A DNA stretch of 21,305 nt, taken from the NCBI GenBank assembly GCA_017881765.1, contig JADGQN010000024.1, positions 1-21,305 on the forward strand. The letters are read 5' to 3'. Below, piece by piece: positions 7,352-15,319 of this stretch. Positions within the stretch are counted from its first letter, which is position 1. Each line of letters starts with the position of its first letter. The translations under genes and the position numbers were made by a program. Below the pieces are notes generated by a model. The model searched no databases. It was given only the letters and a program-made list of their open reading frames with translations, and was not told the origin of the DNA. This DNA comes from Syntrophobacterales bacterium. GTDB lineage: Bacteria > Desulfobacterota > Syntrophorhabdia > Syntrophorhabdales > WCHB1-27.

Positions 7352-8539
7352 ATGATCAGAAAAGCCTTAATTCTCAAAATCCATGACGCGGCGAGCATGC
7401 AGCGCTGGAACGACAAGATCCGCCCTGTAGAGCTGCGTGAGCTGGACAAGCAGGCCCACAAGATGGTGATCTCTTTCATACTGGGCAAGTTCGAGGAGGA
7501 GAACCCCGAGTTTAATTGGATCGAGGTAATAGAGGGCGGCCTTTTCGAATTTCTGCAGCGCATCATCGTCACGGACCTGAAGCCGCAGATCTTCCATCGC
7601 ATCAGGGAGGACCGGAGCAAATACAAACAATTGAACAGATGGGTCTTTGATCAGCTGGCGCCGATCATGATGCCGCTCGGCGATGCCTTCTGTCAAAGAT
7701 TTCAATCGTACTTCGAAGCCCCTGACGAAAACGTAAACAAGAGAATCCTGAGCGCCGCCCATTTTTATGCGACAAAGTGGGAGTTCGATATTATCGAGCG
7801 GGCAAATCCGCGTGGGTACGAGATTGAAGGGATTCGCAAAAGGCTGGAAAGCATGCAGGAAAAATATTACGATTTGAAAGGTTCACAGCAGCTCGCGCTT
7901 TATTCGAAACTCCGGAACTTCGCGGACCTGTGCGGACAGTTGCGCTTTCAGCTCAGGTGGAGCCACCTCCGCAGGGTGCCCGAAACATCCGTGCTCGGTC
8001 ACATGCTCATCGTCGCTATCCTATCGTACCTTCTGTCGCTGGAGATAAAGGCCTGTCCCAGGCGATGCTACAACAATTACTTCACCGCCCTCTTCCACGA
8101 TCTGCCGGAAGTGCTGACCCGGGATATCGTCCATCCAGTCAAGAAATCGGTTGGCGGGCTTGACAGCCTCATTAAAGAGTATGAGAAGGAGCGCATGGAG
8201 GAGGAGGTCTACAGCCTCATCCAGGAGGACTGGCACGAAGAGATGAGGATGTTCACCGAGATCGAGTTCAAGAGCGTTGTGACGCTCGACGGTGCGTTGC
8301 ATGAAAAGACGAGCGACGAGATCAGCGCCCGCTTTAACGAGGATCGGTTCAATCCGCGGGACGGCGAGCTGGTCCAGGCCGTCGACCATTTTGCTGCCTT
8401 CTGCGAAGCTTATCTGGCGCTCGCAAATGGCGTCAAAGCGCAGGCCTTCGATAAAACCAAAGCAAGTTTAAGAGAGGACTACATGGGCAAAACCATAGCA
8501 GGCCTGCGCTTCGACGAGATCTACTCCGACTTCGACTAG
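7352..8539 (+). CDS. HD-domain phosphohydrolase (YfbR-like 5'-deoxynucleotidase family relative)
   Basis: A 395-residue soluble protein. The second half carries an HD metal-binding set like that of YfbR-type nucleotidases: H217 in VLGHMLIV, the doublet H249-D250 in LFHDLPEVLTRDIVHPVKK with E253 and D258, and a distal D345 in QAVDHFAAFCEA. YfbR-family enzymes remove phosphate from deoxynucleoside monophosphates using a divalent metal. This protein is about twice the length of YfbR. Its first 200 residues (with LDKQAHKMVISFILGKFEEE) form a helical region that may be a second, degenerate HD module. The ATG start has AAGGAG about 10 nt upstream. A nucleotide-related role is inferred; the natural substrate is unknown. 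Confidence 0.85.
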   Translation: MIRKALILKIHDAASMQRWNDKIRPVELRELDKQAHKMVISFILGKFEEENPEFNWIEVIEGGLFEFLQRIIVTDLKPQIFHRIREDRSKYKQLNRWVFDQLAPIMMPLGDAFCQRFQSYFEAPDENVNKRILSAAHFYATKWEFDIIERANPRGYEIEGIRKRLESMQEKYYDLKGSQQLALYSKLRNFADLCGQLRFQLRWSHLRRVPETSVLGHMLIVAILSYLLSLEIKACPRRCYNNYFTALFHDLPEVLTRDIVHPVKKSVGGLDSLIKEYEKERMEEEVYSLIQEDWHEEMRMFTEIEFKSVVTLDGALHEKTSDEISARFNEDRFNPRDGELVQAVDHFAAFCEAYLALANGVKAQAFDKTKASLREDYMGKTIAGLRFDEIYSDFD

Positions 8540-8632
8540 TCCCTGTTCACTTCAATCAGCCGGTCTTGCCTGATGGGTAATCGCAAGACGATCCGTAGGG
8601 AAAAGCCTGCGCTGTCTCCTCCACTACGCAGG
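8540..8632 (+). other. Candidate structured RNA: two adjacent stem-loops downstream of the HD gene
   Basis: GTCTTGC (8563-8569) and GCAAGAC (8583-8589) form a perfect 7-bp stem with a 13-nt loop. This can be enclosed by TCCCT (8540-8544) and AGGGA (8597-8601). A second stem pairs CCTGCG (8606-8611) with CGCAGG (8627-8632) across 15 nt. No U-tract follows, so these are not classical terminators. They could be a 3'-UTR structure, the leader of the small zinc-ribbon gene, or an old repeat. The rest of the gap to 8816 holds no gene I can support. Confidence 0.35.
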
Positions 8633-8816
8633 GGAGTCCCTTCATTCTGTTGTCCCGAGAAGGGGCGCGGGTAGACCGATTTACTGTAATGGTGAGCCCA
8701 TAGAGCCTGAAGGATTAACGGCATAATATCTGCAGGAAAAATCACCGGAAATGTGCGTCTATGTTCTACTTGCTGCCGGCGGCTCGGAATAACGCTTTCA
8801 CACGAGGAGTAAGCTT

Positions 8817-9062
8817 ATGTTGAGAGGACAACTCAGGACACCAACAGAGGGGCTCACCGTCGAAATTCGGCCAAGGTGCCCAAAATGCAAAAAAGAGTTT
8901 ATGCTGAACCTGAAGAATTTTATTCCGGGGAAGTATCATGCCTGTTATGCGTGTGGCACGGTTATACAGTTCGACAACGCGCTCGCGGAAAGGCTTCAAA
9001 AAGAAATCAACGACCTTGAAATATCGATACACGAGGTATTTGAAGGGTTCTTGTCCGACTAG
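8817..9062 (+). CDS. Small zinc-ribbon protein
   Basis: An 81-residue protein with a CPKC knuckle (about residues 22-25) and a CYAC knuckle (about 43-46), the C-x2-C...C-x2-C pattern of a zinc ribbon. A charged, probably helical tail (NALAERLQKEINDLEISIHEVFEGF) follows. The ATG start has CGAGGAGT 7-8 nt upstream, a good ribosome binding site, which supports a real small gene. It stands alone after the HD gene and is convergent with the TRAP operon. Proteins of this kind often bind nucleic acid or another protein; no specific role can be assigned. Confidence 0.75.
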   Translation: MLRGQLRTPTEGLTVEIRPRCPKCKKEFMLNLKNFIPGKYHACYACGTVIQFDNALAERLQKEINDLEISIHEVFEGFLSD

Positions 9063-9083
9063 TCGTCCAGGATCAGGCGCTTC

Positions 9084-11099
9084 CTATGTAGCCGTGCCGC
9101 GAGTCATGCCGGCCCCTGATGCATCTTTCCTCATTTTCTGGAGCACCAGGACACATATAACGCACGCAAATCCAAAGACATCCGAGAGCCTGTTGGGATA
9201 AACGAACATCAGTGCTCCCACAATGAGCAGGACTCTCTCTATAATTGTAGCCTTCTTCAGCAGCCAACCGGAGCAGCCGGCGGCGAGCACGCCGATGCCG
9301 AGAAAGGCAGCAATGATCGTCCATATGCCTTCGATGACGCCGATGCCCTCCCATCTGAGGAGCAAGACCCTTCCGGCCGGAAGTATCGTAAATATGAAGG
9401 GTAGCAGAAAGGCTGTTATCGCGTACTTCCAGGCCATCATGGTCGTCTTGTAGGGATCGCCGCCCGTTATCGCTGCCGCGGCGAAAGGCGAAAGCGCCGT
9501 GGGGGGCGAAACTTCGGAGAGAAGCGCATAGTAAAAAATAAACATATGCGCGGCGTAGTCGGGCACCCCCAGTTTAATAAGCGCCGGCGCCGCGATCACA
9601 GCGGCAATGATGTATGTTGCCGTGATCGGCACCGCCAATCCGATGATCCATAAGAGGAGCGCTGTGAAAAGTGCCGTGACTACGAGGTTCCCACCCGCAT
9701 ACCCGATGATAATCGAAGAAAGCTTCAAGCCCAGCCCCGTCAGGCTCACCACGCCGACGATGATACCGGCGGACGCGCAGATTGCCGCAACGTTGAGTAC
9801 GGTGAGCGAACCTTGCTTAAGGGCCTCGATTACCTTGGGTACGTTGAACCTCGACTCTTTGCGGATGAATGAAGCGAAGAAACAGGTGAGAACCGCGGCG
9901 AAGACGGCTACCTGGGGAGTGTAACCTCTTACAAGAAAACCCACGATTGCGATGAGGGGTAGAAAATGGAAGCCATGACTCTTGGTGAGCTGCCAGACCG
10001 TGCCTCGCTTCTCTATTTCAACGGCCTTCAGTCCGAACTTCTTCGCGTCGAACTCCACCATCAAGAGGAGGCCCCAGTAATAGAGAGCGGCGGGGATAAG
10101 GGCCAGCAATATCACGTCAACATAGCTGATCCGAAGAAATTCAGCTATCAGGAAAGCCGCGGCCCCCATGACTGGCGGCGTTGTAATCGCCCCCATACCA
10201 CCGGCAGCCAGGAATCCTCCGGCGTTGTTCTTGTCGTACCCTGCTTTCTTGAGCATGGGATACGCCACCGATCCGATCGCAACGGTATTTGCCACTCCGG
10301 AACCTGACGCCATGGCAAGGAAGTATGACGTAGCTACCACAGCCCGTCCGGCTGCCGTCGGCTTTCGTCCCATGGCGGCAAAGGCAACGTCAACGTAAAA
10401 TTTGCCCGCACCGGACACGGACAGAAATGCCCCGAATATACAGAACATGATGATTATGGTTGAGCAAACATCGATGGGCACCCCGAATATTCCTTCCAGG
10501 GTCATATACATGTGACCTACGATGCGCTCGATATCGTAACCCCTGTGGGTCCACGGGGCGGGAAGCAATGGGCCGAAATATGCGTAGAGCAGAAAAACGA
10601 TACACGTTACCGGCATGATCCAGCCTGAGCTTCTGCGGGTTGCCTCCAATACCAGGGCAATGAAGGCCACCCCGCAAATGATGTCCCATGTCTCAGGCGT
10701 GACCGCACGATAGATAAACTGCTCGAAATCTATAAGCATGTATAAAATGGTGCCAACTGCTGCCAGCGCCAGGATGATGTCGGATAGGGTAATTTTGCTT
10801 TTGAATTTCCTTGAGAAAGGATAGTAAAGAAAAGAAAGGGCAAGAAGGAATGCAACGTGCACGCCTCTCAGGATCTGTGTAGTGACCGGAAAAACAGATG
10901 AGTAGAGGGCAAACCCTGACATGCCTAGCGCGAGAACCGTGATGATGATGTTCCAGAATCCTACGACTTTTCTGGTAACGCCCTCTTCCTCTTCTATGAG
11001 CTCTTCAAGCCTTTTTTTCTGCTCTTCGGTCAGTTCTCCGTGACCTACTTGCGCTTCCGTCAGCTTCTGGCTTTGATCCTTTTCCGTCCCCTGCTCCAT
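9084..11099 (-). CDS. TRAP transporter permease, 4TM/12TM fusion type
   Basis: A 671-residue integral membrane protein matching the fused DctQ-DctM (4TM/12TM) permeases that work with TAXI-type binding proteins. After a charged N-terminus (about 1-45), several membrane segments lead into the DctM-like core with GAFLSVSGAGKFYVDVAFA, SGSGVANTVAIGS and GFLAAGGMGAITTPPVMGAAAFL, the conserved Gly/Pro-rich loops of the family. The second inverted half contains LSEVSPPTALSPFAAAAITG. TRAP systems drive uptake of organic acids using ion gradients. The start is ATG at 11099, with GGAGGT inside the end of the DUF1850 gene and only 3 nt between the two genes. It is the last gene of the TAXI-DUF1850-permease operon. 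Confidence 0.95.
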   Translation of the reverse strand: MEQGTEKDQSQKLTEAQVGHGELTEEQKKRLEELIEEEEGVTRKVVGFWNIIITVLALGMSGFALYSSVFPVTTQILRGVHVAFLLALSFLYYPFSRKFKSKITLSDIILALAAVGTILYMLIDFEQFIYRAVTPETWDIICGVAFIALVLEATRRSSGWIMPVTCIVFLLYAYFGPLLPAPWTHRGYDIERIVGHMYMTLEGIFGVPIDVCSTIIIMFCIFGAFLSVSGAGKFYVDVAFAAMGRKPTAAGRAVVATSYFLAMASGSGVANTVAIGSVAYPMLKKAGYDKNNAGGFLAAGGMGAITTPPVMGAAAFLIAEFLRISYVDVILLALIPAALYYWGLLLMVEFDAKKFGLKAVEIEKRGTVWQLTKSHGFHFLPLIAIVGFLVRGYTPQVAVFAAVLTCFFASFIRKESRFNVPKVIEALKQGSLTVLNVAAICASAGIIVGVVSLTGLGLKLSSIIIGYAGGNLVVTALFTALLLWIIGLAVPITATYIIAAVIAAPALIKLGVPDYAAHMFIFYYALLSEVSPPTALSPFAAAAITGGDPYKTTMMAWKYAITAFLLPFIFTILPAGRVLLLRWEGIGVIEGIWTIIAAFLGIGVLAAGCSGWLLKKATIIERVLLIVGALMFVYPNRLSDVFGFACVICVLVLQKMRKDASGAGMTRGTAT

Positions 11100-11102
11100 G
11101 GC

Positions 11103-11579
11103 CTACCTCCAGACACGCTTTGCAACATAGCTGATGATGGGCATCTCTGCCATCCGGATGCGTATATGTTCGCCCTGTCCGCTAAGATCCCCCAGCCTGA
11201 TTTCGCGGTCTTTTACTGTGAGCACGTGCTTCCCGACGCTCGCCCATGGTATCGAGAATTCCACCAATTCTCTCCGCACGTTGTTCTCCTCTTTTCTCTC
11301 TATACCGAAATACTCCAGAGCCGCATCGCTACTTATGACATGGAACAGGGTGAGTTGGCCCTTTTCGACCCTGAACTTCTCGGTTACAGGCACGCCATAC
11401 ATGGACTGGGTGTAACAGAGAGAAAAGACCTCGCCCTCTGCCACACGAAAAACAGGGCCGCCGTCCCCTACCTGAAGTACCTGAACCCTGACTACGAACC
11501 CGATTGCTACGCAGCCCACGACCAACAATGCAAGATACCGGAAGGATCGAACCTCCCTGCATCTCGGCCGCTGCTTCAC
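11103..11579 (-). CDS. DUF1850 domain-containing protein of the TAXI-TRAP operon
   Basis: A 158-residue protein with an N-terminal membrane anchor or signal (YLALLVVGCVAIGFVVRV) and a DUF1850-like body: FSLCYTQSMYGVPVTEKFRVEKGQLTL and the C-terminal RIRM. DUF1850 proteins are known neighbours of TAXI-TRAP genes; their role is not established. The start is GTG at 11579 and overlaps the TGA of the TAXI gene by 4 nt (GTGA), implying translational coupling. It is followed 3 nt later by the permease. Confidence 0.88.
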   Translation of the reverse strand: MKQRPRCREVRSFRYLALLVVGCVAIGFVVRVQVLQVGDGGPVFRVAEGEVFSLCYTQSMYGVPVTEKFRVEKGQLTLFHVISSDAALEYFGIERKEENNVRRELVEFSIPWASVGKHVLTVKDREIRLGDLSGQGEHIRIRMAEMPIISYVAKRVWR

Positions 11580-12586
11580 ACAGGCACGTCGAATCCCTTC
11601 TCTTTGAAGAACTTCTGCGCTCCTTTGTGATAAGGAACGGCTTTGCTCGACGACCCATCCTTCGGGTTTATGTTCAGCGCCTCTTTGTGAATCGCTGCCA
11701 GTTCCGGCAGGTGATCAAAGATGGCTTTCATGATATTGTACGCGAGCTTCTCATCCATCTCCTGATGGCACATCAGAAAATTCCCTACCGTAGCCACCGG
11801 CGTGTCATGGCTTATCCCGGTATATACGCCTTTCGGGATGACCGATTTATAATAGACCGGCCCGTATTTCTGGACCATCTTGGGGATCAGGTCGTCGTGC
11901 GCGATGAGGACCATCTTGACGCCCGGAGAGGCTGCGAGATCGAGTATGGACGACGTAGGAACACCACCGTCCCAGAAAAAGGCGTCAATTTTCCCATCCT
12001 TCAGGGCCCCGGCTGATTCTGACGCGCCCAGCCTGTCTTTCTTGATATCCTTATCAGGGTCGATGCCGGCTGCGTCGAGGACTCTCAGGGCCTTCACCTC
12101 CGTACCGCTTCCGGGGGCGCCTGTTGATACTCGCTTGCCTTTAAAGTCAGCCACCTTCTTGATCCCTTTCCCTTCAAGGGTTACGACGTGCATAAGGTTC
12201 GGGTAAAGGACCGTAAGCATTCTCATGGGGAGCGGTTTACCTTTAAAATTCCCCGTGCCCTTAAACGCATCATATCCCGTGTCGCCCATGACGAAGCCGA
12301 TGTCGGCCTTCTTGGCGCCAATCAGTTTGCAGTTGTCCACGGACGCGGCCGTCACCTCGGCTGCCGCTTCGGCGCCCCCGTACTTTGTGATGAGGCTTGC
12401 AATTCCTCCTCCCATGACAAAGTAGACGCCACCCATGCCTCCTGTTACCACGGACACCCGCTTCCTTTCCTGCGCAAAAAGATGCGGCGAACCGCCAAGG
12501 AGCAAGGCGCCCCCGGCAACGGCAACTTTCAGAAAGTCACGCCTCGCTAACCCTTGAGCCTCTTTCAAGAAATGTTCTTTACCCAT
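11576..12586 (-). CDS. TAXI family TRAP transporter solute-binding protein
   Basis: A 336-residue periplasmic binding protein. The N-terminus carries a twin-arginine motif, ARRDFLK (R15, R16), followed by a hydrophobic stretch (VAVAGGALLLGG) and a likely cleavage site near FAQ, so export by the Tat pathway is likely. The body shows TAXI hallmarks: VVTGGMGGVYFVMGGGIASL, DFKGKRVSTGAPGSGTE, and DGKIDAFFWDGGVPTSS. A longer frame starts at TTG 12664. ATG 12586 is preferred because it has an AGGGGGGTG ribosome site and places the Tat motif at the usual distance. The ligand is unknown; family members bind glutamate-like or other organic acids. The gene is divergent from the CoA-transferase operon. 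Confidence 0.93.
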   Translation of the reverse strand: MGKEHFLKEAQGLARRDFLKVAVAGGALLLGGSPHLFAQERKRVSVVTGGMGGVYFVMGGGIASLITKYGGAEAAAEVTAASVDNCKLIGAKKADIGFVMGDTGYDAFKGTGNFKGKPLPMRMLTVLYPNLMHVVTLEGKGIKKVADFKGKRVSTGAPGSGTEVKALRVLDAAGIDPDKDIKKDRLGASESAGALKDGKIDAFFWDGGVPTSSILDLAASPGVKMVLIAHDDLIPKMVQKYGPVYYKSVIPKGVYTGISHDTPVATVGNFLMCHQEMDEKLAYNIMKAIFDHLPELAAIHKEALNINPKDGSSSKAVPYHKGAQKFFKEKGFDVPV

Positions 12587-12635
12587 TAAGCACCCCCTCT
12601 TGTATGATGCCTGTACATGCGTTTCTCTTCTGGAT

Positions 12636-12664
12636 TCATTACTATTAACGACCCCCTTTGTCAA
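12636..12664 (-). promoter_or_regulatory. Possible promoter of the TAXI-TRAP operon
   Basis: A perfect TTGACA (12659-12664, minus strand) lies 17 nt upstream of TAATGA (12636-12641). The -35 box is ideal and the -10 box poor. The position, 50-75 nt before the chosen ATG, fits. The in-frame TTG at 12664 lies within this -35 box, another reason to reject it as a start codon. Confidence 0.35.
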
Positions 12665-12777
12665 CTTCTTTCTTACATATCAAGCCCCAGCTTCAGCTAA
12701 GGCCAGACAGCGATCGGCTCGGAAACAGGCGTCCATCGTGTGCTCAAACGGCGGCCAGTCTGTATGCAAAAAAATCC

Positions 12778-12806
12778 TTGAAAGCCCTATCCCATACGTA
12801 TAGTAT
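12778..12806 (+). promoter_or_regulatory. Likely sigma-70 promoter of the CoA-transferase operon
   Basis: TTGAAA (12778-12783), a 17-nt spacer and TAGTAT (12801-12806) match the consensus at 5/6 and 4/6 positions. They lie about 60 nt before the ATG at 12867. The palindrome ATACGTAT overlaps the spacer end. Confidence 0.5.
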
Positions 12807-12866
12807 ATGATTGTGTTTTTTGTCAGGCGGCAGGGCCCGAACAGAGGTATTTCGGGAACGTGACAA

Positions 12867-13844
12867 ATGAATAGCTATCCAGACATTCAGGAAAAAGTGA
12901 TGTCCCTCACAGAGGCCGTGCAAAGGTTTATCAAGAACGGTTCTCAGGTAGCCCTCGGTGGATTTACGGTGAGCCGTAATCCCATGGCTGTTGCCTATGA
13001 AATAATTCGGCAAAACATAAAGGACCTGCATATCGTCTGTCACTCTCAGGGACAATCCTTCGATATACTCGTCGGCGCCGGCTGTGTAAAGCGTGTGGAA
13101 CTGGCTTACGGTGCAAACGGCAGGTTTGCGTCCACGTGCGTGAGGTTCAGGAAAGCGGTGGAGCGGGGCGACATAGAGGTCGAGGATTATTCGAACAACC
13201 AGATGAGCCTCAGGTTCCTTGCCGGTTCGCTCAGCATACCCTTCATCCCTTCGAAATCAGGCTTTGAGACCGACCTGTTACACAAGGAAGGGTTTTCGAC
13301 AGAAATGAGAAGCCACCGGAAGGTGGCGCGGAAAAAGTTTGCGGAGATGACGGACCCCTTTGATAGCGACGGCGGGAAGGTGGTTCTACTGCCGGCGCTT
13401 CAGCCTGATGTTGCGCTCGTGCATGCCCAATACGTGGGGGACGATGGTACCGTGCGGATCAAGGGGTTGACGTTCGCCGACATCGAGCAGGCCAAGGCGG
13501 CAGATGCTGTTATCGTCACCTGTGAAGAGATCGTTCCTAAGTCCTTCATTCGCCTCGACCCCGACCAGAATTCTTTACCGCCCTTTCTTATCGACGCCGT
13601 TGTCCGGCTGCCATACGGCGCCCACCCCACCGCGTGCCGTCTGTTCTACGATTATGACGCAAAACATCTGAACATGTACCGGTATATGGCCAGGGACGAC
13701 GCGGGTTTCAGGAAGTACCTTGATGAATGGGTCCTCGGCGTAGCGAATCATGAGGAATACCTTGATAAGATAGGCGGGTCCGGATTGATGACGATCAAGG
13801 CAGACCCTGTTATCGGGTACAGGCCTGGGCTCGACAGGAGATAG
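12867..13844 (+). CDS. CoA-transferase, subunit A (glutaconate CoA-transferase GctA-like)
   Basis: A 325-residue family I CoA-transferase alpha-type subunit. The opening is typical of the family: SLTEAVQRFIKNGSQVALGGFTVSRNPMAVAYEIIR. Later segments include ALQPDVALVHAQYVGDDGTVRIKG and IVTCEEIVPKSFIR, and the C-terminal DEWVLG resembles GctA. These enzymes move CoA between an acyl-CoA and a free carboxylic acid; the catalytic Glu lies in the partner subunit. The ATG start has only a weak GGAA site. The partner gene follows after 12 nt. The divergent TAXI-TRAP operon suggests that an imported acid is activated here, as an inference. The acid is unknown: glutaconate, a 3-oxoacid or an aromatic acid are all possible. 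Confidence 0.9.
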   Translation: MNSYPDIQEKVMSLTEAVQRFIKNGSQVALGGFTVSRNPMAVAYEIIRQNIKDLHIVCHSQGQSFDILVGAGCVKRVELAYGANGRFASTCVRFRKAVERGDIEVEDYSNNQMSLRFLAGSLSIPFIPSKSGFETDLLHKEGFSTEMRSHRKVARKKFAEMTDPFDSDGGKVVLLPALQPDVALVHAQYVGDDGTVRIKGLTFADIEQAKAADAVIVTCEEIVPKSFIRLDPDQNSLPPFLIDAVVRLPYGAHPTACRLFYDYDAKHLNMYRYMARDDAGFRKYLDEWVLGVANHEEYLDKIGGSGLMTIKADPVIGYRPGLDRR

Positions 13845-13856
13845 AGGATCTGGGTT

Positions 13857-14618
13857 ATGGCCGACTATACGGAAAGAGAAATGATGGCAATCAGCGCCGG
13901 AAGATTGATTTCAAACGGCGATGTGCTTTTCGCCGGCACAGGGGTATCGATGCTTGCGGCCACCGTGTCAAAACGGATTCACGCACCGAAGGCGGTGGTC
14001 TTCTTTGAGACAGGGGGTATCGATCCGTCCCTTGATGAACTTCCCATGGCCGTTTCTGATTCCAGGGTCATGCACGGAACCTGCCTTAATTCGGGGCTGG
14101 TCGAATCCTTCTCCATAGTCGGTCACAGAAGGCTCCACACCATCGCTTTCCTCGGAGCGGCTCAGATCGATAAGTTTGGTAATCTCAATTCCACGTGCAT
14201 CGGGGATTATCATCATCCCAAGGTAAGGTTTCCTGGAAGCGGCGGCGCTTGTGATGCCGCCTCTCTCGCGTCAGGCGTGATCATCTTCATGCAGCTCGGG
14301 AAGAGGCGCTTCGTTAAGAAACTGGATTACCTTACCAGTCCGGGGTGGCTCCAGGGCGGCGAATCACGAAAAGAGGCCGGTTATGCCCGTGGTGGACCGA
14401 TCGCAGTGGTCACAAACAAAGGCATCATGAAATTCGATGAGGCCACCAAGGCAATGTATCTCGCCGAGTATTACCCCGGGGTCCCGATTTCCGAGATCAC
14501 CGGGGAGATCGATTTCGACATCGACGTAGCCGGAGCAAAGGAGTCATCGCCACCGACGGCGGAAGAGCTCCGCATCCTGCGGGAACAGGTGGACCCGCAA
14601 AGGCTGATACTGGGCTGA
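13857..14618 (+). CDS. CoA-transferase, subunit B (glutaconate CoA-transferase GctB-like)
   Basis: A 253-residue beta-type subunit. ISAGRLISNGDVLFAGTGVSMLAA is the typical N-terminal segment. VVFFETGGIDP places a Glu (E51) where GctB has its catalytic Glu that forms the glutamyl-CoA thioester intermediate. The later GSGGACDAASLASGVIIFM is the conserved glycine-rich motif. The start is ATG, 12 nt after the subunit A stop, with GAGGAT upstream. The last base of its TGA is the first base of the inverted repeat of the element at 14618-14743, so the gene ends exactly at the repeat edge. Confidence 0.92.
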   Translation: MADYTEREMMAISAGRLISNGDVLFAGTGVSMLAATVSKRIHAPKAVVFFETGGIDPSLDELPMAVSDSRVMHGTCLNSGLVESFSIVGHRRLHTIAFLGAAQIDKFGNLNSTCIGDYHHPKVRFPGSGGACDAASLASGVIIFMQLGKRRFVKKLDYLTSPGWLQGGESRKEAGYARGGPIAVVTNKGIMKFDEATKAMYLAEYYPGVPISEITGEIDFDIDVAGAKESSPPTAEELRILREQVDPQRLILG

Positions 14619-14743
14619 TACCAGTTTGCATCTGCACGTATACCTTCGTTGTCGCTGCGTCGCTCTCCTCGACGTACCGCCAGGTACGTCTGCGTCGGCT
14701 CCTCGCTGCCGCCTCGGTCTCCGTGCAGATGCAAACTGGTATA
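14618..14743. repeat. Palindromic repeat element with 21-bp terminal inverted repeats (copy 2)
   Basis: The arms at 14618-14638 (ATACCAGTTTGCATCTGCAC then G) and 14723-14743 are perfect inverted copies. The centre holds the hairpin GACGTACC-GCCA-GGTACGTC (14671-14690), the same core as in the element at 1771-1905. When copy 1 is reversed, the flanking internal sequence also resembles it (TTYGT-CGTC...CCTCRACGTACC). The arms differ in sequence from copy 1, so the family has a shared core with variable ends. It abuts the stop codon of the CoA-transferase B gene. Confidence 0.85.
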
Positions 14744-14782
14744 ACGCAAGATGAAAGTCAACGGGTAATGGGAAGGAAACCT

Positions 14783-15046
14783 TCAGAGCATGCCACTGAG
14801 TGCTAAGGCGTTGCGCACGGCGTAGCCGCTGAAGTCATTATCGAAATAGACGTATGTTTCACGCGCCCAGCTTCGAATCTTGGCGGCCAGTCCGCGCAGT
14901 TCCTCTTGAGTGTAGTCAGATGCATAGAACTCAGTCCTGCCGTTGAGTCTCAGATAAATAAAGGACGCGGTCACCGCTTCATGGTACGGGTAGCGTTCGG
15001 CGCCATTCCAGTGGCTGTATTGCCAACCGCTCGTTCCGACGTGGCA
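14783..15046 (-). pseudogene. DUF72 (YecE-like) pseudogene with internal deletion
   Basis: Reading the minus strand from about 15046, the frame gives CHVGTSGWQYSHWNG, which looks like the N-terminal motif of DUF72 proteins. It passes directly into YPYHEAVTASFIYLRLNG and a typical DUF72 C-terminus (RETYVYFDNDFSGYAVRNALAL). DUF72 proteins are TIM-barrel-like and roughly 240-300 residues long; here the roughly 150-residue middle is missing while the frame is kept. No ATG, GTG or TTG precedes the GTSGW motif in frame, and a stop lies at 15086-15088. The gene is therefore most likely dead. A GTG at 14974 could start only a 63-residue fragment. The function of intact DUF72 proteins is not firmly established. 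Confidence 0.8.
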
Positions 15047-15319
15047 GTGTGATTTAGTGTCGAGTGTCGAGCTTTCATCGTCACGTCAGGCGCGCCTCCG
15101 GATACCCTGGAGCTTCTTCACGGGTAGCGAAGCTTTTTAGTTACTGTCAGGCGCGTTGCGGCCTTCGGACAACTGACCCGCTACCCAAGTCACGTGGACA
15201 AATAATAAGCCGACTCCCGGCTAAAAACAACGGAAGGCTGCGTAAATTCAGTTCCATTTTCACACTTCTCTGCTTTTCACTCCCGGATGTATTACAATTA
15301 GAAAAAGAGGAGGGACGCC
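15047..15319. other. Intergenic stretch with small repeats
   Basis: No gene is supported. GTCAGGCGCG occurs twice (15085-15094 and 15146-15155). GGGTAGCG (15122-15129) is inverted as CGCTACCC (15179-15186). A TACAAT about 30 nt before the flavin reductase start could be a -10 box, but no good -35 box accompanies it. Confidence 0.4.

Noticed and set aside
12587..12664. N-terminal extension of the TAXI protein from TTG 12664
   Set aside because: It lies in a TTGACA box, has no ribosome site and would displace the twin-arginine signal.
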